Assembly (NCBI GenBank): GCA_964247055.1
Contig: OZ176057.1
Location: forward strand, 2,108,001-2,172,000
DNA from: Paragordius varius
Taxonomy: Eukaryota; Nematomorpha
Length of the DNA: 64,000 nt
Direction of reading: 5' to 3'
The translations under genes were made by a program, and so were the position numbers. This document shows positions 37,722 through 48,455 of the stretch, piece after piece. Under the pieces are notes generated by a model. That model was given only the letters and a program-made list of their open reading frames with translations. It had not been told where the DNA came from and searched no databases. Within the stretch, counting starts at the first letter, position 1, and each line of letters begins with the position of its first letter.

Positions 37722-39292
37722 TACCATTTCCCAGTCTAAATAAACGTTTTCCCAGTCAATCGAAACATTTTCCCAGTCAATCGAAACGTTTTCCCAGTCA
37801 ATGGAAACATTTTCCCAGTCAATCGAAACGTTTTCCCAGTCAATCGAAACGTTTTCCCAGTCAATCAAAACGTTTTCCCAGTCAATCGAAACATTTTCCC
37901 AGTCAATCGAAACATTTTCTCAATCAATAAAAACGTTTTCCCAGTCAATAAAAACGGTTTTATTTTTGATGATAAGTATCAAAACAAGATAGAAAAATAA
38001 CTTGTAACCATTATCAGCGTAATATTAGGATATTATTTTTATAAAATCACAATTATTTAATGACAATATTTCCTATATATTCCAATACACAATCAAGAAT
38101 AATTTATTCTTTAAAAGCTATATTTTAGTAACTGGAAGTATATTTTATGGTTTTTAAGTATTTTTAAGAAAATATTTAATAATTTTTTTATTTTATCGAT
38201 GGTTCGCATTAATATTCGAGGCTAACTTTTAAAGTCTATAGTTACGGATAATAAAATTTATAAAAATATACCATTTTTATCGCAAATTGGTCATTTAACA
38301 CTTCGAATTGGATCATAAACATGTCGAATTGTGTAAAAAAATACTGTTCCGAAAAAAATTTGAACAAAACATGGTTTTATATATGTTTTTCATTTAAAAA
38401 TATTATATAAAAAAGGATATTCTAACACAATGGCTTTCGGGCCGCATTTTTAACCCAAAAAGCACGGCGTTCCGAATTCGTATTATATAAGGACATTCAT
38501 AAAAATTTATTCGATCTTAAACATAAGACTGTAAAGTACAAACATAATATATTTTTTAATTCGTTGTCAATTTTATAGACTCATTTAGAATAATAGCGTA
38601 AGAAATATGAATTTTACTAAGATCTTGTTGGCAAATTTTTGCATTGGATTTCCAAATTTTTCGCGGGCCACACAAAGATTTGGAAGGCCGCCTTAGGCCT
38701 CCGATGAACCAAATGATAAATATAAAAATAGGGTAAAATTTATGTTTAAGACCCAATATGAAGTGTTAAATGACCAATTTGAGATAAAAATGGTATATTT
38801 TTATAAATTTTATTATCCGTAACTATAGACTTTAAAAGTTAGCCTCGAATATTAATGCGAACCATCGATAAAATAAAAAAATTATTAAATATTTTCTTAA
38901 AAATACTTAAAAACCATAAAATATACTTCCAGTTACTAATATATAGCTTTTAAAGAATAAATTATTAATGTGTATTGGAATATATAGGAAATATTGTCAT
39001 ATAATAATTGTGTTTTTATAAAAAAATAATATCCTAATATTACGCTGATAATGGTTAAAAGTATATTCATCATCAAAATAAAACCGTTTTTATTGACTGG
39101 GAAAACGTTTTTATTGACTGGGAAAATGTTTCGATTGACTGGGATTCGATTGACTGGGAAAACGTTTCGATTGACTGGGAAAACGTTTCGATTGACTGGG
39201 AAAACGTTTCGATTGACTGGGAAAACGTTTCGATTGACTGGGAAAATGTTTCGATTGACTGGGAAAACGTTTATTTAGACTGGGAAATGGTA
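37722..39292. mobile_element. Foldback element with 21-bp tandem-repeat arms
   Basis: 1571 bp absent from copy A, where the site near 7955 is uninterrupted. It starts TACCATTTCCCAGTC and ends GACTGGGAAATGGTA, beside TATA sequence. The left arm opens with about eleven units of TTTTCCCAGTCAATCGAAACG (about 37729-37955) and the right arm closes with about ten inverse units (about 39085-39290). Unique inner arms of about 380 bp (to about 38340 and from about 38755) are inverse copies with few differences. The 415-bp centre carries GGGCCGCATTTTTAACCC and CGCGGGCCACACAAAG boxes of a worn hAT-like MITE. No transposase. The open frames in the arrays only reflect the 21-base period. Confidence 0.9.
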
Positions 39293-39366
39293 TATCAACC
39301 AAACATCTTTAGCCGTCAAATGAAAAAATGCGAATTTAAAACTTATAACCTAATTTGTATTTGATT

Positions 39367-39372
<6 letters not shown>

Positions 39373-39441
<69 letters not shown>
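39373..39441. repeat. (AT)n microsatellite
   Basis: About 69 bases of AT repeat; the run at the same site in copy A (8040-8064) is about 25 bases. Confidence 0.95.
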
Positions 39442-39444
<3 letters not shown>

Positions 39445-41068
39445 AATTTCTCGACCTTGAACTAAATAATACTTGGTAACTAGATCAATAAAATAGTAAA
39501 ATAAAAATTTCTTCCCTGAAAAAAAATTTTTTTTGATACTAATAATCCATATGAAGTTGCAATTTTTACTTAATTATGACAAATGATTGTGTTGATTGTC
39601 ATATCTGTCACCTTAGTTAAAACTTAACTGTAATTTTATTTGTCAAAAACTCTAAACACATTTATTACTGTTTGCTTATATAGCACGATAAAAGATATCT
39701 CATAAGATTATCGATAACCGCAATTATTTTTTTATTTTATAATAGATTATTCTTTTAGGTCTAAAGCAAACAGACCAAATAACCCATTGTATTATGAAAA
39801 TTCCATTAAAAATTTGCCTCCGCAACCTTGTTTTTATTAAAGGTTTTTTTCAGTGGCTTAAATAAATAAAAGATATTATTGATTAAAAGATATCTGTCTA
39901 ATATATTTGCTAAATACATTGTGTATTAAACAATAAATGTTCAATTTCTAACAGGTTTTGTTATTTCTACAGAGTCTATAATATGCGAAACTATGTATGT
40001 TTCTAACAACCAATAGTTACTGAAAATTCACTGCAAATCCTATTTAATTGCGCTCAAAAGATTATAAAATTTAAAGTTTTATCATAAAATGTCTCTATAA
40101 ACCAATTATTAGTAATATAATTAATTCCTTTTTGGAAAATTCTTTTTTTTAAATTTTTATTGCAATTGCATATTTCTAAAATCATGACCCATTTAATAAG
40201 TGTTTTGGTAGATATATAAATTAAAAATCGCTTTCAATCGTAACATTGATATTGACAATATTTACTATAAATTCTGCTGCAAATAGATAGGATTAAACAA
40301 TGTGTTAATCGTAAATAATTATTAAATTATACTCCGTAAAATAGATGTTTAGCCTGCCTTTAACAAAAAACTTATTTTTTAACGTGTTACTACATCAAAG
40401 CCAAAAAAATAATTATATAAATTTATACGTAGGTATGGTATATATTCATTATTAATAATAATTAAGTTTAAAATATAATTATAATTATAAATTTAAAAAT
40501 GCAATGCAATCCAATAATAAATACACTTATAATTATATATATAAACACTCTATGTGTCCGTTAAAATTATTTCGCTAGTCATTTACGTTTTTTTGAAAAA
40601 GCAATTTTTAAATTAACCATAAAATTCGTTCTTGATGGCATTAGCAATTTTAAATATGTGGTTTTTAAAATTAATTTTTTTTGTGAAATTTGGATTGCCG
40701 AAACATCCGTAATTATTTAGATTAAATATAAAGTCTTATTTGAGGTAGATAAATTGGCATGAGAGATATAAGTTCAATCTAGAATATTTAGCAGGTAATT
40801 ATGACATTATTTGACAGATAAGGATTTTTATCACAACTCCAGACCTTTTTCTAATCCCACAAAAAACGGAATATAACAACATTTTTTGATGTATGGATTG
40901 CTTTTGTCCCATACCATAACATTAAAAAATGACTATATATTTTTGTTGACCCTTTTCAATAACGTAAACGGAAATTGAAACCATCTTACCTAATATATAT
41001 CTTTATATTTTCAACCACCCAATAAAAATTACTTTTGATTACTTTGCCATTCACAAGTTTCATAATAA
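39442..41068. other. AT-rich spacer, diverged part of copy B
   Basis: Matches 8065-9540. Similarity is high to about 39860 and clearly lower after it. No gene seen. Confidence 0.5.
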
Positions 41069-41321
41069 ACCATTTACAATTCAAATTCACCATTAAACAT
41101 ATCAAATTCACCCAAAAATAAATTATTTCGGGCTGACATAAATTATTAATATGAGTTATATCTTAACTTATTATATTATTTTTTCAGTATTATTTCAATT
41201 ACAAACGAAATTTCAATTCATAAAAATATAAAAAAATATAGGTAATATTAAATCTTAAAAACACATAAATAATTTAGAGTTAATTTGAATTGTTAAGGGT
41301 TATTTTGAATTGTAAATGGTA
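41069..41321. mobile_element. Foldback MITE with 21-bp-type ends, family R3
   Basis: About 250 bp with ends ACCATTTACAATTCAAATTC and, inverted, ACCATTTACAATTCAAAATA. It holds the family core in reverse (TTATTTCGGGCTGACATAAA, ATTATTTTTTCAGTATTA). The matching site in copy A (about 9540) lacks it, so it inserted after the duplication or was lost from A. Confidence 0.75.
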
Positions 41322-42011
41322 TAGTATAATCTGAAAATTAAATTTAAAAAAAATAGAAACACATGATTATAAAGATATGGTCATAATTGAAACATTTATT
41401 AACAAAAAAGGATGAAACTATATTTTTATTGAAAAATCGTTGGCAAAATCTAACAGTTTACTTAGAATCCGTTACAAACGTTTAAACGAGGGGCTGCCCT
41501 TTAAAATTTTCCGCGATAAATTTTAAAAACACAATTTTACTAAAACTTAGAAATAATATTTTTTTTTAAAAAACATAATGGTCTTTATTAATTTTAGATC
41601 GAACTAAGCAAAAATTGTTAAAATATATTGCACTTATTGCAGTCTTATGTTTCAAATTTTATAAATATTTGTTGATTTCCATAAAGGTTTGCGCGCCCGT
41701 TTAATTTTTTGTCTAAATGTTAAACACTCCTAATTTAAATCAACTCAAAATAGTCAAATATTCATATAAAATTTGCTAGTTTTTTAATAAAATTAATACC
41801 TCATACTAAGTGTGCTAAAAATTTTAAACTTATACAATTCCCAAAAAAATATATTACGGTACCGGTTTTGAAAATAAATATGTCCAAAATAATTTCTTTT
41901 ATGTTTTTTACCTATAGACTATTAAGGATTGAATGCAATAAAAACATATTTTGGTATTTAAATACATATTTCCCTAGATAAAAAATGTTGGGTAGTTAAA
42001 TAAAATATTAG

Positions 42012-42389
42012 CTGTTCTTGGTAAACTTTCATACGAACGCGATTAAAAACATTAGCTAACAATAAAGCTAAACCACCAAACACCAAAGTTATAATTAAAT
42101 AGAAATGGACAGGTATATAATTCATGATTATCATTGGAGCAGAGGAAGGAGGGTATTCTAAACCATTTCTCCTGTAGTTACCTGTATAATTTAGGGCGCC
42201 AATAATATTCCTGCTTGATGCTAACGATGTATTATATGTGAATGCGGTTTTAATTTGATCTTTTTCCAACATAGATCGTTTGGGATTAGCCCTTATTCTT
42301 GGGCCACCAAAATAGAGATCAACCAAGGCTTGACAATAAATATTGGACGGGTCTCGCAACAGCGTAACATCAAAGCTATCTGGTATCAT
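42012..42389 (-). pseudogene. Exon of the unrecognised membrane protein, copy B
   Basis: Same 126-residue frame as 10316-10693 with about ten substitutions (for example SGIRGN to PRIRAN, LIIAALNNTG to NIIGALNYTG) and the membrane segment conserved. The donor position reads CTAATA instead of GTAATT, and the AG before the ATG is also changed. The frame itself is open, so loss is inferred from the splice signal alone. Changes are mostly amino-acid replacing, as expected under weak or no constraint. Confidence 0.6.
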
Positions 42390-43369
42390 GGTTTTTTTTG
42401 TCAATTTTGTGTGAAAAGATTAAATTTCTTCGTTTTTTTTGTTGATTAGGGAACAAAAATAATTTGAAATGATAATGAGTCTGATATATGTATGTAAAAC
42501 AAGGAGAAGTTGTGAAAAAAATTATAAAAAAATAATTAAATAATATATATATTGGAAGGTGAAAAACACTTTTTTCCGTTTTAATTAAACAATTTGGCCA
42601 ACAAACGTATAAATAAAACTGAGGTAAAAGAATGATGATGATAAAATATATAAGATTAATAAAATAATAGGACCACGGCTCCTAATTAATTCAAGATCTA
42701 TTTTTTTTTAAATTTTGATATACAGGGTAAAACTTATTTTTCTTCTATTTTATCTAAATGATATTTCTGGATTTTTTTGTTTCAGTAAAAAGCATTTTAT
42801 ATAACAAATTTTTATGGTTTATGTGCTTATGTTGTTGTCAAATTTTATCCATACAATATGCATTAAATACAGTAGGGAATGGCTCAATAAAAGCGAAACC
42901 ATAGAAAAATTTGAAAAGAAATCAATTAATTGTAAAAATTGATTATCTATAGACCTTCGTTGAAACCAAACCGAACCCAGAGACAGAGATGATTCCGAAC
43001 TGGAATCTCTTTGAATAAATTTTGGTTCCACTTGCTATATATCGACAAGTGTATATTGGATGCCTCATTCTTTAACAGTTGAAGCTATGCATAGTAGCCT
43101 TAATCGTAAGATATGGCTGGTGACCTGTAAGATGATCCTTTTTCGCGAAATATTTTAATAATTACAATTAAATATTTTGTTTTACCAATCTTAAAAGGGA
43201 AATAGAGAATATTATCTTTAAATGTTTCGGAAAACATGTGAAGACTCATTAATGTTCCGAGAAAAAGTTTTTTAGTCATTTATAAATGAATATTTCCATG
43301 TGTTGCGGCGATTCGGTCTAAAAGTTAATACAAAGAAAACGGAACTTTTATTTTGGTGGTAAAAAAACG

Positions 43370-43745
43370 ACAACAATGATGTACAAATCACAGATGGCAT
43401 TAAAGAAATCAGAAGAGACACTTAAACCTAGAAAAAGATTGATGTGCGGTATGTGCGGTGTATAGAGGAAAGACAAGAAGAGAAATTACATCAGAATAAT
43501 CTGGAAATCAGATAAGGCAAAAGATATGTTAAATCGTCTTAAATGGTTTGGACAGGTAGAAAGAAGAGATAGTAATTACATTGGTGAAAAGAATAATGAA
43601 CATATTGTACTATGATGGGAAAACATGGCCCTAAAACGCGAGGACGCCATAGACAGGGCCTCCTGGTTAAATTGTGAATTGACAGCTCGAAAGAGTGATA
43701 TGTAAATTCGCAGAGGGTGACGCTTTAATTTGCATATTGGTTTTG
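43370..43745 (+). mobile_element. RTE-type LINE 3-prime relic, copy B
   Basis: Counterpart of 11640-11975: RLKWFG.VERRDSNYIGEKN is readable, the rest is broken by stops and frame changes. Confidence 0.6.
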
Positions 43746-43959
43746 GCCCATCTCGTATAAAATATAGTTTTTTTAAAAAAAAAGGAAGTCCCCAATGAAT
43801 TTGAATAAATGTGACAGTGTGATTCCATATATTAATATGATTTAATTAGTTTTGAATGAGTCGAAAGTAACTAAACCGTTTTCTAAGTAACCGCTCAGTG
43901 TACACGTAGCGTTGTAAAAACAAATATGGGCTTTAAAGCAAATTTTGCGCTAAACGTAT

Positions 43960-45290
43960 AATCGTAATGGAACAAAAATAATTGGAATCTATTCGCCTAA
44001 GGTATGAGACCGTAAAGATTCTATGAGGATTCCAGGTATTCCCTGTTAAAAGGCAAAAATTCTAGTAGTGCGTTTTTTTCACATTGGCCGCTGGGTAAGG
44101 AGATACCTGCTAAAAATTGCCTCGTCATATCGAAATAGCGTGCCTTTGAGGCTAAATTTCAGAAAACCTATCAGGCCATATGAGTTCAATAAGTGCTTAA
44201 AATATTACCCTCAACAAGGCAAGAATTTAAGTAGTGGGTTTTTAAATTTACCGTTATTAGGCCCTTCGCGCCCTGAAAATGCGTAACCATAGAATGATTT
44301 TTTAGTTTTAAGGCAATTTTCATGAAAACTAATTAAAGTATGTGGAATCAATCATGATTCCAGGTATACTCCGTAAAAAGGCAAACATTTTAATCAAGTG
44401 CTTTTTTGTATCAGCCTTTGAGTAGGCAGCTACCCGCCTTAAATTGCATTGGTTAGGAGTTAATTTTCAGAAAAATTATCAGGCCATATAAGTTTGATAA
44501 GGCTGATATTACCTGTAAAAAGGCAAAAATTTAAGTTGAGTGGTTTTTTTAAATTAATTGTCAATTAGGCTCTTTACGCCCTAAAAAATGCACTATCATT
44601 TAGTTATTATTTAGCTATGAAGCCATTCTTCCAAAAACTATTAAGAACATATGGAATGAGTGATTATTTTAGGTATATCCCTATAAAGTCAGTTTTTATT
44701 GAAGTCTTTTTATATTGGCCTATGTAAAAAGCTACCCGCCTATATCGCCACCATATCGATACAGCGTGACTTTGGAGCCAAATTTCAGAAAATCTATGAG
44801 AGATATTCTTCAAAAAGCAAAAATACCCAACGCTTTGTTTATTCCTGCCCCTGGGTAGGGAACTACCCGCTAAAAACTGAGCCACTATAAAATTACGTTG
44901 TTTTGGGTTTATTTACAGAAAATTTATGAAGCCATATGAGCTCATAAAAAGCTTGAAATATTACCTGTAACCAGGTAAAATAAGGTCACACGATTTTATA
45001 TTAATCGTTAGTTTGCGGCCTTTGTGCCCTAAAAATACGCCATCATATAACGATTATTTAGTGTTGATGTATTTTTTCGAATAACCCAAACCCATGAAAC
45101 GATGGTATTAATGATGATTCCAAATATTTGCCCTATAAAGGGAAAAAATTTAACTCAGCGCTTTTTCCATATAGGTTTATGGGTAGGGGTCCTGTTTAAA
45201 ACTGAGACGACATACGAAAATGGTATTGTTTTGAAGTTAATTTTTCCAAAACTTAGGAAGCCATACGAGTTCAGTTAAACGCATTTCTGG
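43960..45290. repeat. Decayed tandem array, ~310-330-bp unit, about four units
   Basis: Recurring boxes in fixed order: GATTCCAGGTAT (about 44029, 44357, worn at 44660, 45114), AAAAAGGCAAAAATTTAA, TACCCGC, GGAGCCAAATTTCAGAAAA, CAGGCCATATGAG, CGCCCTAAAAATGC (about 44268, 44577, 45025). Steps are about 310-330 bases with one longer step of about 450. Units are strongly diverged and GC-richer than the flanks. Copy A has unrelated sequence at this point. No open frame; family unknown. Confidence 0.7.
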
Positions 45291-45795
45291 GGAATTTGTA
45301 TAATATCATACTTTCGTTTAAAAAAAGACCACAAATGATTTTTTTATATCCCTTGACCACAGGTGTAGGAACAAAATTTCACCATGATTTGGTAAATCGA
45401 AAATCTTAAAATAATCCAACATAGTTAAATAAAAACTTTAATAAGGGGTTTAAATATGGTCAATTTTGAGTAACCCGTAAAAGAATAATTAAAGACATAT
45501 TAAATATGTTTTTTATTATTTTTTATCTTAATTACCTTTGTTTATTGTAAATTATATAGAATAATTATCGAGACTACGTCACCGCGAAGAATAACAGGAG
45601 TTAGTTTTTTATTTAAATGAGTCCATGGTAACTGATTAATATTTTAAAATGAAAATTATCCTCTTGAAAAAGTTTTTATTACCAAATATTGGCTAAGAAA
45701 ATAAATTCTAAAAACCAATAAGCAGTCAGCTAATAATTTTGGTTAAATTATTTGTGAATCCAAATGTCTAAAGTACTACATTATAGATTTTAAAT

Positions 45796-46334
45796 ATATA
45801 ATTTATAACTGTGTGTTTAAGTAACCGAAATAGAACGTCTGACTCAAAGAAATGTAAAATTTTTAAATTAAAAATGATTTAATCGAAAAAAGTAAAGAAT
45901 CACGCATTTATAAATTATAATAAAGTAAATGGCAAAAACGCGTATAAATGATTTTTAAAAAATAAATAGTTAATTTATTTAATAGTTTAAAACGACGAAA
46001 ATTTAACTATGTCTAAAAACGATTAGTTTTGCACACTGGCTTCTCATCTTTTTGTATTAATAACATGATTTTAAACCTGTTGGGTACCTGAGGTGGAAAA
46101 AATTTGTAAAAAATAAAAAAATATAATTAAAATATTTTTTATGTGTAAAAATAAGCCATATAAATTTTAATGAATGTTATTTAAAAAACATATTTGTTTC
46201 TCCATTTAAAGCACCGTAAAAAATTTTGAATAATTAATTGTTCAAAAATTAAGCGTTTAGGCAATAAAAATTTGCGTGAGGCATTTAGGACTAATAATTT
46301 TAAAACGTTATTTAAAAAGTATCAAAATTTTACT

Positions 46335-46370
<36 letters not shown>

Positions 46371-46671
46371 AATTTATTTAATATAGTGTACATCGAGGGC
46401 CCAAATATTTTGACGAAATGATATATATGGATATAAAAGTGCCCAAATTCTTCTCTTTTGGTTTTGGGGCTTACCAGTAGGGATTATCGACATATTGTGC
46501 TAATTAGATTATAAACGCAAAATGAACACGTATTATATCAAGCAATTTTTTAGCCAAAAGCTCCATATTAAATAACATGTAAAACCACTTTTTTGGAACA
46601 TATGAATACATTTGAATCATTTTTTACCCACTTGCAAAAATTTTATATTAGAACAGATAATTTTGATATAT
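45796..46671. other. AT-rich spacer
   Basis: No gene seen. A (TA)n run lies at about 46335-46371. Confidence 0.45.
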
Positions 46672-47853
46672 GTTTATTGACACATATATTAGAAAATCAA
46701 GCCGGATTTATGAAGGGAAATAGCACAACAGACCATATCTCAAACATGAGAAGGATAATGGAAACATCAAAAGAGTTCCAGAAAGAATTATACATGTGTT
46801 TTATTGATTAATATGACTCCTTGTGGGAAACATTAAAGTTAATAGGGGTATCGTCTCACTTAATAAGATTGATTAGCTCTCTGTATGTAAAACAAAGAGC
46901 GATTATTAGAACACCAGCGGGGGACACAGACGAAATACCAATCTTGAAAGGAGTCAGACAAGGGTGTTGCTTATCCCCTTATCTGTTCAATATGTGCACA
47001 GAAATGATAATGAGGAAGTTGGATGGTAAAAATATTGGAGTAAGAATAGGAGGGAGAACAATCAATAATTTAAGGTTTGCAGACGATACCACTCTTATAG
47101 CTAAAGTGCAAATGATTTGAAGGAATTGATTGAAGAGATTCGAAAGGAAAGTTTGAGGTATGGTCTTAGGCTTAATCCTAACAAAACCAAAATATTATGT
47201 ACAGGAAAAAAGCCTACAATTATGGAAGGAGTAGAAATAGAAATAGTTAAACAGTTAACGTTTTTGGGCGCAATAATTTTAGCGTATGGGTCTTCAATTC
47301 CTGACATCAGAAAGAGAATAGGATTGGGCAGAGAAGCGATTACCAAATTAATAAAGATTTGGAAAAACAAAAGCGTAGGAGTTGAAACCAAAAAAAGATT
47401 ACTCTACTGTTTCGTTCTCCCGGTCACCACATATGGATGTGAGAGTTGGACTCTCAGAAAAAAGGACAAAGAAAAGCTCATGGCTTTTGAAAGGAGTTGC
47501 TGGCGTAGGATGCTAGGATACAACTGGAAGGATAAAATTAAGAATGAAAATCTAACTACAGAAATAAAACCTAAAACAAACATCATGGAGATAATTCTAA
47601 AAAGAAAGTTAACATATTTTGGTCATGTCATGCGATCGAATTCTCTGGAGAAAGATACAATGTTTGGGAAGGTAGAAGGGCAAAGGAAATGAGGCCGACC
47701 ACCGACGAGGTGGTTGGATATGATAAAAGAAGAGACCAAAATGACACTGAAAGAGCTCAATATAGCGGTTAAAGATAGAAAAAAATGGAAAGAAATAGTT
47801 AAAACTATATCCAAAAAGTCGTTTACGACTTAGGAAAAACCAACCAACCAACC
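46672..47853 (+). mobile_element. RTE-clade LINE, 5-prime truncated reverse transcriptase
   Basis: Non-LTR retrotransposon reverse transcriptase lacking its endonuclease and fingers. The order is that of RTE/BovB proteins: NQAGFMKGNSTTDHI, LYMCFIDY, GVRQGCCLSPYLFN, INNLRFADDTTLIA (catalytic ADD), LRLNPNKTKI, TTYGCESWTL, AFERSCWRRMLGYNWKD, LTYFGHVMR, GRPPTRWLDMIKEE, DRKKWKEIV. Motif A is damaged by a stop and missing residues near 46809, the frame shifts near 47105, and a stop sits before GRPPTRW near 47691. It ends in AAACCAACCAACCAACCA, a short tandem tail usual for RTE. Fairly young by protein preservation but dead. Confidence 0.85.
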
Positions 47854-47941
47854 ATATTTTAAATTAGTAAAGTTTTGTGTAAATTTACTGGCTGAAGTTT
47901 AGACTTTAGATATCGATTTGGCCAACTAAAAAGAGCTGTTT

Positions 47942-48455
47942 TACACTTCATTACATTAAAATTATTTTGTCGATAACATTTGGGATAGGTAGTCTTCCCG
48001 GTTAAGTAGTAAAAAAATATTGTTTTAAAGTAGTTTTGGTTATTTAATCATCAAACTCTCCTATATTACATAAAAAACGCATAAGTTTTATTTTTTTAAA
48101 CTTGAGTCTCAAATTCATATAGATCCAAAACACGAATGAAACAAACAGCTGATATAAAAATATATAAACACTAAAAATTTGCTATTAAAATAATATTGGA
48201 AAGCCTTTCGAAGTCAATTATTATTATTCAACCGTATACATTTATTTGCTAAGATTTAAAAAATATAATAGCTTTGTAAAAGTAGACATGGGATGTTTTT
48301 ACAATTTTACGCTTTAAAAAATGTTTGCTTACCCCTAAAAGGCTAAAGAGAGCATATTTTTGAATTCCTCAATCCTAAAAATATTTTTTTTCGTTTGAAT
48401 TTAAATGGCCCTAAAGGTATTAAACTAAGCCAAAAGGTCATGAAGCTTTAATAAT
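47942..48455. mobile_element. Inverted-repeat MITE, family R2
   Basis: Left end ACACTTCATTACATT and GGGATAGGTAGTCTTCCC; right end inverted AGCTTCATGACCTTTTGG. Interior AAACAGCTGATATAAAAATA and TTTATTTGCTAAG match 20008-20502. Confidence 0.55.

Larger units (their letters stand above)
28616..45795. repeat. Segmental duplication, copy B
   Basis: Direct copy of 1-12545 (see that entry). It is longer because of insertions at 31099-32222, 37722-39292 and 41069-41321 and the tandem array at about 43960-45290. The left limit cannot be fixed because copy A starts at the window edge. The right limit is near 45795. Confidence 0.93.

Noticed and set aside
37729-37955. CRISPR-like regular repeats
   Set aside because: Units are head to tail with no spacers, in a eukaryotic foldback element.
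37686-37992. Open frames with heptapeptide repeats (DWENVSI / SIETFSQ)
   Set aside because: They arise because the 21-base tandem unit is a multiple of three and has no stop in several frames on both strands; no gene is implied. The same holds for 39051-39302.
44068-44286. Open frame of 72 codons in the tandem array
   Set aside because: It is not kept in the other units of the array.
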